From Desulfobaculum bizertense DSM 18034 (GTDB lineage Bacteria; Desulfobacterota; Desulfovibrionia; Desulfovibrionales; Desulfovibrionaceae), in contig NZ_FUYA01000004.1 of assembly GCF_900167065.1 (NCBI RefSeq), positions 79,020 through 143,019 on the forward strand: a stretch of DNA of 64,000 nt, in the 5' to 3' direction. Positions 26,599-36,232 of this stretch are shown here, one piece after another. Position numbers and translations under genes: made by a program. Position 1 is the stretch's first letter, and every line of letters begins with the position of its first letter. The notes under the pieces were generated by a model. It did not search any database and was not told the origin of the DNA. It worked only from the letters and a program-made list of their open reading frames with translations.

Positions 26599-28406
26599 GC
26601 GCGTTCCTCCTCAGAATGAGCATGACTAGTAGGGGTTGCAGAATGATTCAAGGCATCTTCAAACTGAATCCTGTACAGACGGGCGTAGAGTTCGCAGCTT
26701 TCCAAAAGTTCCGCATGTGGTCCCTGCGCTATAATCTGGCCTTTATCCATAACCACAATCTTATCTGCATTCAAAATGGTCGACAGCCTATGAGCAATCA
26801 CAATGCTCGTTCTGTTTTCCATCAGATTTTCAAGTGCAGCCTGTACCTTTCGCTCTGCCTGAGTGTCCAGCGCACTGGTGGCTTCATCCAGAATCAAAAG
26901 TGATGGATTTTTGTACAATGCTCTCGCAATTGTCAGACGCTGCTTCTGGCCGCCAGAAATCTTTGCCCCACGCTCACCCAAAACCGTATCATAGCCTTCC
27001 GGCAGACTTTGGATAAAGTCACTTGCGTAGGCCATTTCAACACAGGTTGCGATGCGCGCGTCATCAATTTCATCCTGCCCATACGCAATATTCATCCGCA
27101 CATCAGCATTAAACAGGAAGGTATCCTGACTGACAATGCCGATACTTTTTCGCAGTGACGAAAGCGTATACTCTTCGACAGCATCTCCATTAAAAAAGAT
27201 CTGGCCTTTGGCCGGGGTATAGAAACGGGGAATCAAATTGACCAAAGTCGTCTTACCTGCGCCACTGGGACCAACAAGCGCGACCTTTTCTCCGGCATTG
27301 ACTCTCAGCGTAATATCTTTCAGCGCAGGAACATCACTTCCAGGATAATACAGAGTGACTCCCTGCATATCCAAGGCTCGAAAATCTTCGGTCAGTTCCT
27401 TGTCACCCTCTTTCTCAACCGTATAATTCGGTGAATCCAAAATATCAAAAACTCGTTCAGCACCAGCAAGAGCGCGCTGGATGTCCATGTTTGCACTATT
27501 CAGCTTTTTCACAGGCGCATACATCAGACCAACCGCAACAAGAAAAGAAAAAAACGCGCCAGGTGTCGTTCCACCAGAAATAACCTGCGTTCCGCCGTAC
27601 CACATAACAAACGCGGTTCCGACAGCTCCAACCAGATCCATCACGGGCGACGACAGCTCACTAAAAATAACCTCTTTCTGTGCAATGCGCACAAGCCGGT
27701 TATTCTCTTCTGCAAAATGCTGTGTTTCCCTGTCTTCATTGGCAAAGGCTTTGACGACCCGAATGCCACTAAAGATTTCCTGAAGGATAATATTGATGTC
27801 TGCAAGCTTGCTCTGATTCTTCCGGCCAATTTTCCTCAACTTTTTACCAAAATAAATGATGGGATAGACAGCAACAGGAAACCCAATCAGCGCAATACTC
27901 GCCAAAAATGGCTGCTGATAAAAGGCAACCGCGATCAGGCCAAGCATTTCAAGTCCCTGCCGAATGAGCATGACAATAGAAGGCAAGCTGTTTCGAATCA
28001 TGGCAACGTCCATAGTGATTCGAGACATCAAATTACCGACCTGCTGTTCCTCAAAGAACCCAACAGGCAGGTGCATCATCTTTCCATGCAGCTCATTCCG
28101 CAAAGTTTCGAGAACCTTGAGACCGCACATTCGCATTTCATAATTCTGAAGGTATCTAAAAATACCTTTCAACAAAAAAACAACGACATACGCAAGGGGA
28201 ATGACAACAAGCGCTTGAGCATTTCTGTTACCAAAAATATCATCAAACGCTGGCTTAACCAGATACGCAGCTGCGCCAGAACAGGCGGCCACAATTGCCA
28301 TAGAAACAATGGCAAGCAAAATTCGAAACTTATACGGCAGAAAATACCCAAGACAGCGCTTCAGAAGCGCCATACTCTTGGGGGACTGCGTCTTTTCTTT
28401 TCCCAC
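26595..28406 (-). CDS. msbA: Lipid A export ABC transporter, MsbA type
   Basis: The 603-residue half-transporter has an N-terminal six-helix membrane domain (about 25-310) and a C-terminal ATPase: Walker A GPSGAGKTT (379-387), a variant signature ISGGQKQRL, Walker B SLLILDEATSALD and the H-loop IAHRLST. It is expected to flip lipid A-core across the inner membrane. The start is GTG at 28406 with AAGGGGA upstream. Three tightly packed lipid A/glycan genes follow, supporting the MsbA call over a general exporter. Confidence 0.9.
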   Translation of the reverse strand: MGKEKTQSPKSMALLKRCLGYFLPYKFRILLAIVSMAIVAACSGAAAYLVKPAFDDIFGNRNAQALVVIPLAYVVVFLLKGIFRYLQNYEMRMCGLKVLETLRNELHGKMMHLPVGFFEEQQVGNLMSRITMDVAMIRNSLPSIVMLIRQGLEMLGLIAVAFYQQPFLASIALIGFPVAVYPIIYFGKKLRKIGRKNQSKLADINIILQEIFSGIRVVKAFANEDRETQHFAEENNRLVRIAQKEVIFSELSSPVMDLVGAVGTAFVMWYGGTQVISGGTTPGAFFSFLVAVGLMYAPVKKLNSANMDIQRALAGAERVFDILDSPNYTVEKEGDKELTEDFRALDMQGVTLYYPGSDVPALKDITLRVNAGEKVALVGPSGAGKTTLVNLIPRFYTPAKGQIFFNGDAVEEYTLSSLRKSIGIVSQDTFLFNADVRMNIAYGQDEIDDARIATCVEMAYASDFIQSLPEGYDTVLGERGAKISGGQKQRLTIARALYKNPSLLILDEATSALDTQAERKVQAALENLMENRTSIVIAHRLSTILNADKIVVMDKGQIIAQGPHAELLESCELYARLYRIQFEDALNHSATPTSHAHSEEERA

Positions 28407-28665
28407 GTAATTACTCCCCTTGGGATATATGGAATGGCCTGCCCTCAGTCAGGACAGGTCCAATATGTCTTATGACAAGCGATTCTGATAAAAAAAACCA
28501 GGCCGTAAATCCAGTGAAAATTTTTGCAGAAAAACCAAACGGCTAGCCCTGCTTTTTTATCTTGTACCGTGTTTTTCTATCCACAGCACGAGAAATGATT
28601 CAAAATATCTATTTGACCCAAACAGGCAGAAAGGATTCCATGTTTTTCTTGAAGGAGATAATATT

Positions 28666-29292
28666 ATGGCAGAGAAAATCATGGACTGCAAAGGACTTGC
28701 CTGTCCTCAGCCCGTTCTGAATGCAAAAAAAGCTATTGAAACTGAGCACCCGGAAACACTGCGCATTTTGGTCGACAACGAAGCTGCCGTCCAGAATGTC
28801 AGCCGATTCGTTTCCTCCAAAGGATATACGGTTGACGCTAAAGAAACCGGCGAAAAAATTTGGACCCTGACAGCCCACCGTAACGACAGCTCCTCAGACA
28901 CCGAGGGCTGCGCTGAGTGCGAAGTCATGACCTCACAGGCTCTGGAAGCCATCGACCAGAAAGTCACTGTCTTTATTCAGCGGGACACACTGGGTTCTGG
29001 TGACGATGAGCTGGGTTCCAAGCTTATGCTGAATTTTCTTTCCACTCTGCCCGAATTCGGTGACGAACTCTGGCGTGTTGTTCTTGTCAACGGCGGCGTC
29101 AAGCTCACAACCGAAGAGAATCCCTGCTGCGAAAAGCTCAAAGAGCTTGAAAAAATGGGTGCAGGCATTCTAGTTTGTGGCACCTGTCTTGACCATTTTG
29201 GTCTCCTGAAACAGAAAGCCGTCGGTGAAACCACAAATATGCTCGACGTTGTGACCAGTCTTCAGCTTGCTTCCAAGGTCATAAGCGTCTAA
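28666..29292 (+). CDS. yedF: YedF-like protein (TusA and DsrE-like domains)
   Basis: The 208-residue protein has an N-terminal TusA/SirA domain with DCKGLACPQPVL (CPxP motif, about residues 4-15) and a C-terminal DsrE-like domain (about 95-208) with QRDTLGSGDDELGSKLM and a CGTCLDHFGL Cys pair. This fusion matches the selenium-metabolism-associated YedF family; the biochemical role is not known. Strong RBS GAAGGAGA. The next gene starts 9 bp after the stop. Confidence 0.85.
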   Translation: MAEKIMDCKGLACPQPVLNAKKAIETEHPETLRILVDNEAAVQNVSRFVSSKGYTVDAKETGEKIWTLTAHRNDSSSDTEGCAECEVMTSQALEAIDQKVTVFIQRDTLGSGDDELGSKLMLNFLSTLPEFGDELWRVVLVNGGVKLTTEENPCCEKLKELEKMGAGILVCGTCLDHFGLLKQKAVGETTNMLDVVTSLQLASKVISV

Positions 29293-29301
29293 AACAGGGC
29301 T

Positions 29302-30441
29302 ATGCCCAATCATACAAATAAAACAACACAAGCAGGGGCTTCGGAAACGAAAGCCCCTGCTCTTTTACGCATAAACAAGGCGCTTGCCCTCGCTGGCGTC
29401 TGCTCCCGACGAGCCGCTGACGAATTGGTCGCGGCTGGCCGCATCACGGTAAATGGCTCACTCATTGCCGAAGCAGGGACCAAAATCGACCCTGCCAAAG
29501 ACGAAATTGCTTTTGATGGAAAGCCCGTCACCATCCCCCACCAAGGTTCAGAAGAACATGTCTACCTCATGATGAACAAGCCCATCGAGGTCATGACAAC
29601 CCTGAGCGATCCACAGGGCCGGCGAACAATCCTCGACATCCTGACGCCAGAACAGCGCCAGCGCCGAGTTTTCCCTATTGGTCGCCTTGACTATTTTTCC
29701 GAAGGGCTTTTGCTGATGACCACGGACGGAGAGCTGGCAAACAGGCTGACTCATCCCCGCTGGCATCTGCCTAAGCTCTACCTTGTTCGTGTGCGCGGTG
29801 ACGTCACCCGAAGCAAGCTTGAAATCATGCGTAACGGCATGCGTCTGCGTGAAGGCGAAGAACTGGCTCCTATTGAAGTCCGCATCCTTCCTGATGATCC
29901 GGGCCGCGGCACGGTTATCCTTATGACCCTGATTCAGGGCATTAACCGACAGATTCGCCGCATGTGCCGAGACCTGAATCTGACAGTTCTGGGTCTGCGC
30001 CGCATCCAGCAGGGACCAATCGGTCTTGATACGCTGGAACGTGGCAAAGCTCGTGAGCTTACAGCTGAAGAAGTCTCCCGCCTCAAGCAGGCCGTTGGCA
30101 TGGAGGCGAAACCTGCGCCGCCCGAAAAGCCCCAAAAAGCTGCAACTCCACAAAAAAGGGAACGTCCAGCACGGGACAACAGGGCACAGTATGATACCCC
30201 GCACAGGCAGGACAAACGGCGTGGTCGCCCTACCGACTCTCGTTCCGAACACCGTTCAGGAAAAAGAGAAGACAGAGACCAGCGCCCAAGACGTTCTGGA
30301 GACTCAGCTCCACGAAGCCGGGATCAGGAACAGCGCCCGCAGCGCGACAGGAATTCCAACCGAAACAGCTGGGGACGCCGCGATAACGATTCAAGGCCAC
30401 AGCGCTCCCGTTCGGGCCGCAACAAGGGCTGGAACAAATAA
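29302..30441 (+). CDS. rluB: RluB-like 23S rRNA pseudouridine synthase
   Basis: The 379-residue enzyme has an N-terminal S4 RNA-binding domain (RINKALALAGVCSRRAADEL, about 23-42), then the RsuA/RluB catalytic domain with GRLDYFSEGLLLMTTDGEL (catalytic Asp) and INRQIRRMC. From about residue 265 a long Arg/Gln/Asp-rich tail likely binds RNA nonspecifically; such tails are known in RluB-type enzymes. RluB versus RluE/F is inferred from the S4 domain and tail. The gene ends at a terminator shared with lolA. Confidence 0.85.
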   Translation: MPNHTNKTTQAGASETKAPALLRINKALALAGVCSRRAADELVAAGRITVNGSLIAEAGTKIDPAKDEIAFDGKPVTIPHQGSEEHVYLMMNKPIEVMTTLSDPQGRRTILDILTPEQRQRRVFPIGRLDYFSEGLLLMTTDGELANRLTHPRWHLPKLYLVRVRGDVTRSKLEIMRNGMRLREGEELAPIEVRILPDDPGRGTVILMTLIQGINRQIRRMCRDLNLTVLGLRRIQQGPIGLDTLERGKARELTAEEVSRLKQAVGMEAKPAPPEKPQKAATPQKRERPARDNRAQYDTPHRQDKRRGRPTDSRSEHRSGKREDRDQRPRRSGDSAPRSRDQEQRPQRDRNSNRNSWGRRDNDSRPQRSRSGRNKGWNK

Positions 30442-30458
30442 ACACGTTTTCAAAAACG

Positions 30459-30487
30459 AAGGCGAGATATTCGTATCTCGCCTTTTT
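30459..30487 (+). terminator. Terminator between rluB and lolA
   Basis: Stem AAGGCGAGATA/TATCTCGCCTT with a short loop, followed by TTTT on the plus strand. The minus-strand side also has a T-rich run, so it may serve the converging lolA too. Confidence 0.8.
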
Positions 30488-30496
30488 TCATCTCTT

Positions 30497-31183
30497 TTAC
30501 TGAGGCTGAGCAGGATTTGTCACCAGCTCAGTCCCCTTGGGGGGCGTAAAGCGAAAGTCATCCTGCACAAAGCTGGGATTCTCCTGAACCTTGCTCATGG
30601 TCACATCGTTCACATTTCCAAAAAAATCTATCAGCTGAACCCGCTCAAGAAGCCAGTTCTGGGTATCAACCCACACAAAGGCCTGAACCAGATTCGGCTC
30701 TGGCTCATTGGGAACCAGCTCCAGCTTCACGCTTGCGCCTTTCTCATCAACAAGACTCACCGCAAAATCTTCATCCAGCCGGGCCTGTCCAGAGAGAAAG
30801 CGGAGCATCGTCTTGGAACCTATCACCTGCTTTCTTTCATAGACATATGCGGTTTCTTCTTCCGGGAAGTACTCCCAGACCTTCTCCTTGCCAACAACCA
30901 GCAGCTCTGGTTCTGGCGTCAGCGTCTTCCAGCGAATGAGCGCAGGCTGCTGAAACTTCAGGGTTCCAGTTCGATTCTCGACCTTTCCACTTGAAGCATT
31001 TGTCAGGACCTGCGTAATGTCTGCACTCAGCCCCTTCACGCTCTCATATTTTTTTTGGACCGCGACAAGCACGTCCTGAGTTTTCGAAGCCGCAAGCGCT
31101 GCCTGCGGAACACCCAGCAGACAGACAAACAGGCTTGCAATGATGGCAATACATGCACATCTTTTCAAAAAAGTCAGAGACAT
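30497..31183 (-). CDS. lolA: Periplasmic lipoprotein carrier LolA
   Basis: The 228-residue protein has a clear signal peptide (MSLTFLKRCACIAIIASLFV, cleavage near ALA-A). The mature part shows the LolA pattern: VKGLSADITQVL, the FQQPALIRWK block and FFGNVNDVTMSKV. It should carry lipoproteins from the LolCDE complex to the outer membrane. Its position near ftsK is common in Proteobacteria, here interrupted by a plus-strand gene. Confidence 0.88.
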   Translation of the reverse strand: MSLTFLKRCACIAIIASLFVCLLGVPQAALAASKTQDVLVAVQKKYESVKGLSADITQVLTNASSGKVENRTGTLKFQQPALIRWKTLTPEPELLVVGKEKVWEYFPEEETAYVYERKQVIGSKTMLRFLSGQARLDEDFAVSLVDEKGASVKLELVPNEPEPNLVQAFVWVDTQNWLLERVQLIDFFGNVNDVTMSKVQENPSFVQDDFRFTPPKGTELVTNPAQPQ

Positions 31184-31348
31184 AGGTTCTCCTCACCCCA
31201 CTCCGGGATTCTGGTTGCACTCATATATAAAAGCTGTAAAGATCAGCTTAGGTTATAAGAAAAGAGAATGGTCATAAAGACCTTTCACAAACATCACACG
31301 CTGACAAAATCACTTTTCAGCCAGTGCCACGCTAATGGAGGTCAGGAC

Positions 31349-31843
31349 ATGCTGCACCATATCCCCTACATTGAGCAACGCAGGGTTGAGGCCAAAATGC
31401 TCCGAAACGTCTATGAGGTTCTCAAAAGCCGATCTGACGAAACACGAGCACTGGACCTCGTTCGTATCATTGTCGAAAAAGCTGCTTTAGAGGAGGGACA
31501 GGCCTTTGCGCTCACAGCCCCGGACGGGAAGCCCTCTCTTGAGCACTTTAGCCAGATTGCGGACACATGGGGAGAAAATGGCGCGCTGAAATTTAGCCGA
31601 CGGGAGCTCTCCGGTTCAACCTTTATTCTTGATGTCAGTTCCTGTGCGTATGCCAGAATGTATCTGGATGAGCTTGGGCTCTCTCCGAGCCTTGCCCAGA
31701 CTCTGGGATGCCACCGGGATTTGGCCTTTGCAAAAGGGTATTCGCCTCACCTTCAACTCGCTCGCTCATCGACTCTTGTCGAAAATGCCGCTCAGGTCTG
31801 CCCGTTCCGCTATGTCTGGACCGAAAGCAGACATCCAGCCTAA
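31349..31843 (+). CDS. L-2-amino-thiazoline-4-carboxylate hydrolase-like protein
   Basis: The protein is 164 residues from the ATG at 31349, which has GGAGGT 7 bp upstream. The C-terminal half carries YLDELGL, LGCHRDLAFAKGYSPHLQLA and CPFRYVW, resembling the ATC_hydrolase family, named for a cysteine-forming enzyme, although most members in anaerobes have unknown substrates. No signal peptide. It is transcribed against its neighbours lolA and ftsK. Confidence 0.6.
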   Translation: MLHHIPYIEQRRVEAKMLRNVYEVLKSRSDETRALDLVRIIVEKAALEEGQAFALTAPDGKPSLEHFSQIADTWGENGALKFSRRELSGSTFILDVSSCAYARMYLDELGLSPSLAQTLGCHRDLAFAKGYSPHLQLARSSTLVENAAQVCPFRYVWTESRHPA

Positions 31844-31860
31844 AAATCACATCATAAAAA

Positions 31861-31900
31861 AAAGGCGGTGCGCTCCTCATGAGAAACGCACCGCCTTTTT
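31861..31900. terminator. Bidirectional terminator
   Basis: Stem AAAGGCGGTGCG/CGCACCGCCTTT (31861-31872, 31887-31898) with A-run before and T-run after. It serves the converging ATC-hydrolase-like gene and ftsK. Confidence 0.88.
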
Positions 31901-31914
31901 GTAGTCTTTTCCAG

Positions 31915-34900
31915 CTATACCGGCAAATCACCACCCACGAGAACTCGACGTGGCTTGCTGCCTTCTGCAGGACCGACAATGCCGTCCTGCTCCATCTGTT
32001 CCACATAGCGGGCAGCTCGGTTAAAGCCAATTCTGAATCGACGCTGAATCAGGGAGATAGAGGCCTTGCCCTGCTCCATGACAAACTGCACGGCTTCCGT
32101 ATACACAGGGTCGTCCCTGTCCTCTGCGGAGCCACCAGCTGCGCCACCTTCATCAGAGCTTTTGCCCCATTCGCCAAAATCAAGCTGATAATCTGGCTTG
32201 CCCTTGGCCTTCCAGAAATCCGTCACGTCTTCGATTTCCTCATCAGTTACCAACGCACCATGAACACGGATGTGCTTGCCACCACCAGGCTTAAAGAGCA
32301 TGTCGCCCTTACCCAGCAAATGGTTTGCACCAACCGCATCAAGAATAGTGCGGGAGTCCTGAGGCGAGGTCACGGTAAACGCGATACGGCTCGGGAAATT
32401 TGCCTTAATCAGGCCAGTCACAACGTCAACAGAAGGACGCTGCGTTGCCAGAATCATATGAATACCAGCAGCACGTGCAAGCTGAGCAAGCCGAACAATA
32501 GACGTTTCGACCTCTTTTCGTGCTGTCAGCATCAGGTCCGCAAGCTCATCAATAACGATGACAAGATAGGGCATACGCTCCATCTCTTCACAGCCTTCGG
32601 GCAGCTCATCGCCAAGCTTTTTCAGTTTGCGGTTAAAGCCTTCAATATTCCTGACACCAAGCTTTGCCATCGCGTCATAGCGCTTTTCCATCTCATACAC
32701 AGCCCATTCAAGAGCATTCTTGGCCAGAGACATATCCGTCACAACCGGGTGCACGAGATGAGGCAGGTCTGCATACACAGACAGCTCAATACGCTTAGGG
32801 TCAACCAGAAGAAGTTTCAGATCATCTGGTGACGCCTTGTACAGGAAACTCATCAACAGGCAGTTAAGACACACACTTTTACCCTGACCCGTTGCACCAG
32901 CAACAAGCAGGTGAGGCATCTTGGCGAGGTCCGCAACATGCGGTCGGCCATAAATATCCTCACCAAGGGCAAGCGTCAGCATTGACTTGGAGTCTGCGAA
33001 GACATCCGAATCAATAATGTCTCGAATGTACACAACCTGCCTGTTTGGATTCGGGATTTCAATACCAACGGTATCTCGTCCCACAAGAGGAGCCTCAATG
33101 CGAACCGCACCCGCTTTAAGCGCAAGGGCAAGATCATCCGTCAAATTCGAAATGCGGCTTACCTTTACGCCCGGGGCAGGCTTGTATTCAAACATCGTGA
33201 CAACAGGTCCAGGAACAGCACTCTTCACTTCGCCATGAATGCCGAAATCAAGCAGGCACTGCTCAAGGTCTGCGGATTTTTGCAGAAGCTCTTCCTGCGG
33301 AATGCCCAAAGCACCTTCTGGAGGCAAATTCAGGAAATCAATAGAGGGAGGTCCAGAAAAATCCTGAACTTTAGGAACAATCCGCTGAGGTTCTGCGGCA
33401 ACCTGCGTCTGTGTTTCTGCTGGAGGAGTTGTCTGGACATGGGCCGCAACCTTTTCCAAATGCTCCTGAGCTGCAATAGCGTCAGCATCAGGCTGCTCTG
33501 CCCCACCCGCGGGAATATCCTGAGGATGCGACGCAAGCACATCCATAACATACGGATCATCCGCAGGAGCTTCGAGACGCTCCGTCTCTTCATGATGCTG
33601 AGGTTCAGGCTCTGATGCAGGCACAAAATCAGAATGATGCTCAGATTCATCAGCATAGGCAGAATGAGCCTCTTCAATTTCTGGCTCGCTATACGAGTCA
33701 AAACCGGACTCGATTGTTTCTTGACCTGCTGTAATCTCAGGAGCTTCTTCATGCTCTTGTTCAGCAAAATACGCCTGATTTTCCGCTTCTAATGTCGACG
33801 ATTCCTCATCCTCAAGCTGCGCAAAAGACTGGTCCAAAGCATTTTGCTCAGACTGCTCCATGCGCTCAAGAGAATCAAAGACATCATCGCCACCTGCGTC
33901 GCCCTGCTCTGTCTGCATAAGCTGCTCAAGCGGCATGTCCAGAGGGACATCTTCCCCACTCACATCAACAGCATCAGTCGAAAACGTATATTCGTCATCG
34001 ACTGCCGTCTGCTCATGATGAGGGGCCTCAACAGCATCTGCAAGATCAGGAGATGCGTCTTCGGATACAAAACCGGCACGCGCTTCAGCTTGTGCCTCAG
34101 CCACAGGCTGAAGCGAAACAGGAAGATCATCCTCCAGGGCCGGAGCCTCAGAAGCCTGTTTTTTCCGCTGCAAAAACGCAGGAAGACGGAGACGCTCAGA
34201 AAGCATCATTTTCTTTTTCAATGGGGCGTCAGAACCAGCCTCGACAGACTGGGAGGGCGCTGCCTCAGAATCAGCAGGAACAGGACTTTGCCCCTGCGCA
34301 GCTTCTTCACTGCTCTTTTTGCCAGCACGGACCCGGCGCGAACGAGCAATGCGTTCAGTAAACTTTGCCGACAGATCAATACACCGTGCGCGGAGCCGCT
34401 TGCAGCAGCCTGCCCAGGTGACGGCAAACATTAACTGAATCGAGACAATCAGTGTAAAGAGCCAGACAAGAGAGGCTCCCACGGGACGCAGATAGTACTG
34501 CGTCTGGACGTAAAGAATGGAGCCAAGGATACCACCACCAGAGATACCCCAGAGATGCACATGTTCACGCGCAAACTCTGCTGCACCAAAGGTCGTGAGG
34601 CAGATAAAGAAAAGATAGAATCCCAGCCAGCGCCACCAGGCTGGAAAGAGTTTTCGAACGAAATTACCACTGGCCAATGCTGCGAGCGCAACGGGAAAGA
34701 TAAAGCTTGAAATACCAAAAAGCATCACCAGCAGATCCGACTGATAGGCCCCAATAAGGCCAGCCGCATTATGCACCGGAAGGCCGGGGCTGACGGCCTG
34801 ATTAAAGCTCGGATCAAGCGGGCTATAGCTGATTAGCGAGATCAAAAGCAAAACAGCCCAAAACCCAAGGGCGAGGGCCATAATCTCTTTCAACAGTTTA

Positions 34901-34932
34901 GCGCCGTTTGTTTTTTGTTCCTCCATAGGCAT
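31915..34932 (-). CDS. ftsK: DNA translocase FtsK
   Basis: This is a protein of about 1005 residues: four N-terminal membrane helices (to about 170), a long acidic, Glu/Gln/Ala-rich linker (about 190-530), then the motor with Walker A GATGQGKSVC, Walker B LVIVIDELADLM and ATQRPSVDVVTG, and a C-terminal gamma winged helix (LIQRRFRIGFNRAARYVEQM) that reads orienting DNA sequences. It couples chromosome segregation with XerCD recombination at the septum. The ATG at 34932 is chosen; a start at 34977 would translate through a GGGGGGTGC hairpin. It follows efp on the same strand. Confidence 0.93.
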   Translation of the reverse strand: MPMEEQKTNGAKLLKEIMALALGFWAVLLLISLISYSPLDPSFNQAVSPGLPVHNAAGLIGAYQSDLLVMLFGISSFIFPVALAALASGNFVRKLFPAWWRWLGFYLFFICLTTFGAAEFAREHVHLWGISGGGILGSILYVQTQYYLRPVGASLVWLFTLIVSIQLMFAVTWAGCCKRLRARCIDLSAKFTERIARSRRVRAGKKSSEEAAQGQSPVPADSEAAPSQSVEAGSDAPLKKKMMLSERLRLPAFLQRKKQASEAPALEDDLPVSLQPVAEAQAEARAGFVSEDASPDLADAVEAPHHEQTAVDDEYTFSTDAVDVSGEDVPLDMPLEQLMQTEQGDAGGDDVFDSLERMEQSEQNALDQSFAQLEDEESSTLEAENQAYFAEQEHEEAPEITAGQETIESGFDSYSEPEIEEAHSAYADESEHHSDFVPASEPEPQHHEETERLEAPADDPYVMDVLASHPQDIPAGGAEQPDADAIAAQEHLEKVAAHVQTTPPAETQTQVAAEPQRIVPKVQDFSGPPSIDFLNLPPEGALGIPQEELLQKSADLEQCLLDFGIHGEVKSAVPGPVVTMFEYKPAPGVKVSRISNLTDDLALALKAGAVRIEAPLVGRDTVGIEIPNPNRQVVYIRDIIDSDVFADSKSMLTLALGEDIYGRPHVADLAKMPHLLVAGATGQGKSVCLNCLLMSFLYKASPDDLKLLLVDPKRIELSVYADLPHLVHPVVTDMSLAKNALEWAVYEMEKRYDAMAKLGVRNIEGFNRKLKKLGDELPEGCEEMERMPYLVIVIDELADLMLTARKEVETSIVRLAQLARAAGIHMILATQRPSVDVVTGLIKANFPSRIAFTVTSPQDSRTILDAVGANHLLGKGDMLFKPGGGKHIRVHGALVTDEEIEDVTDFWKAKGKPDYQLDFGEWGKSSDEGGAAGGSAEDRDDPVYTEAVQFVMEQGKASISLIQRRFRIGFNRAARYVEQMEQDGIVGPAEGSKPRRVLVGGDLPV

Positions 34933-34998
34933 GAGTATACGCGGCCGGGGGGTGGAATGCACCCCCCTTTTGCGCATAAATCTGCGATATGGTCTTTC

Positions 34999-35559
34999 TT
35001 ATTCGCGACCGATGTATGCACCGGTGCGGGTGTCGACCTTAATCATGTCGCCTGTGTTCACAAAAAGCGGCACGTTCACAACAACGCCAGAGCTCAGAGT
35101 AGCAGGCTTGGTTGCGCCACTCACAGTGTCACCACGGACGCCCGGCTCAGTCTCTGCAATCTCCATAACAACAGATGCAGGCATATCAAGATCAATTGCG
35201 CGGCCTTTGTAGACCATGATCTTTACTTCCTGTCCGTCCACGAGGAACTTGGCATTAGGACCAAACTGGTCGATCTCAACTTCCATCTGCTCATAAGAGC
35301 TCATGTCCATGAAGACCAGAGTAGTTTCGCCCTGATGATACAGGAACTGCATACCACGGGTTTCCAGATCAGGCTTTTCGACCTTTTCACCGGAACGGAA
35401 GGTCTTGTCGATGACACGGCCTGTCAGCAGGTTACGCAGACGAGTACGCATAACAGCGGCGCCCTTGCCGGGCTTATGGTGCTGGTGCTCCAGAATTTCA
35501 AAAGGAGTGCCATCAAGTTCAATCTTCATTCCATTCTTAAAATCAGCTGTAGAGATCAT
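34999..35559 (-). CDS. efp: Elongation factor P
   Basis: The 186-residue protein has the three beta-barrel layout of EF-P. The N-terminal loop [16 protein letters not shown] holds the lysine that in other bacteria is modified; the C-terminal signature is [16 protein letters not shown]. It relieves stalling at polyproline. No EpmA or EpmB gene is visible in the window. It is 31 bp after aroQ and 66 bp before ftsK on the minus strand, a likely operon. Confidence 0.95.
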
Positions 35560-35590
35560 TCATCCTCCGAATAAAACTAATGTAATAAAA

Positions 35591-36052
35591 TTAAGCCCCT
35601 GCCATAAGCTTGCGAACGAGGGCCGCAACGCCAAGGGCATAGGATTCAATACCAAAACCAGCAATAACGCCCTCTGCATGCAGGGCAATAAAGCTTGTAT
35701 GTCGAATTTTTTCTGGTCGTGCCCAAACATTGGAAATGTGAATTTCCACATAGGGAATCTTGACCCAGGCAAGGCAGTCACCAAGAGCAAGACTGGTATG
35801 GGTGTACGCTCCAGCGTTGAACACAACGCCGTCAACACCCTCTTCCCGTGCCTGCTCCAGACGATCAATCAGCTCGCCTTCACCATTCTTTTGATCAAAA
35901 ACCAGTTCAACGTCTTTTGCGTCTTCGCCAAGAAGTGCGTTAACCTGATCTGGAACACAGTTCATGCCCTGCGATCCATAAATTTCTGGCTGCCGCTCGC
36001 CAAGATGCCCAAGATTAGGCCCGTTGAGCACAAGAATTGTCAGTTTCGCCAT
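35591..36052 (-). CDS. aroQ: Type II 3-dehydroquinate dehydratase
   Basis: The 153-residue enzyme of the shikimate pathway has NGPNLGHLGERQPEIYGSQG with the catalytic Tyr and Arg, FNAGAYTHTSLAL, and VEIHISNVWARPEKIRHTS with the catalytic His. GHLG replaces the more usual NLLG after NGPNL. First gene of aroQ-efp-ftsK and divergent from engB 180 bp away. Confidence 0.93.
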   Translation of the reverse strand: MAKLTILVLNGPNLGHLGERQPEIYGSQGMNCVPDQVNALLGEDAKDVELVFDQKNGEGELIDRLEQAREEGVDGVVFNAGAYTHTSLALGDCLAWVKIPYVEIHISNVWARPEKIRHTSFIALHAEGVIAGFGIESYALGVAALVRKLMAGA

Positions 36053-36232
36053 ACGCTTATCCTTTTAAGTGAAAAGTGGGATACCACACGCAAAACACGC
36101 AGGCATACCAGATTCGCGGACACATCTATTATATTTTTCCCCGTTAGTTGGCAAACCCAGAGAATCCGGGCATACTCCCGGCGCTGGCACACAAGAAAAA
36201 ACTTCCACCCCGTACTCGGGCAGGACAAAAAT

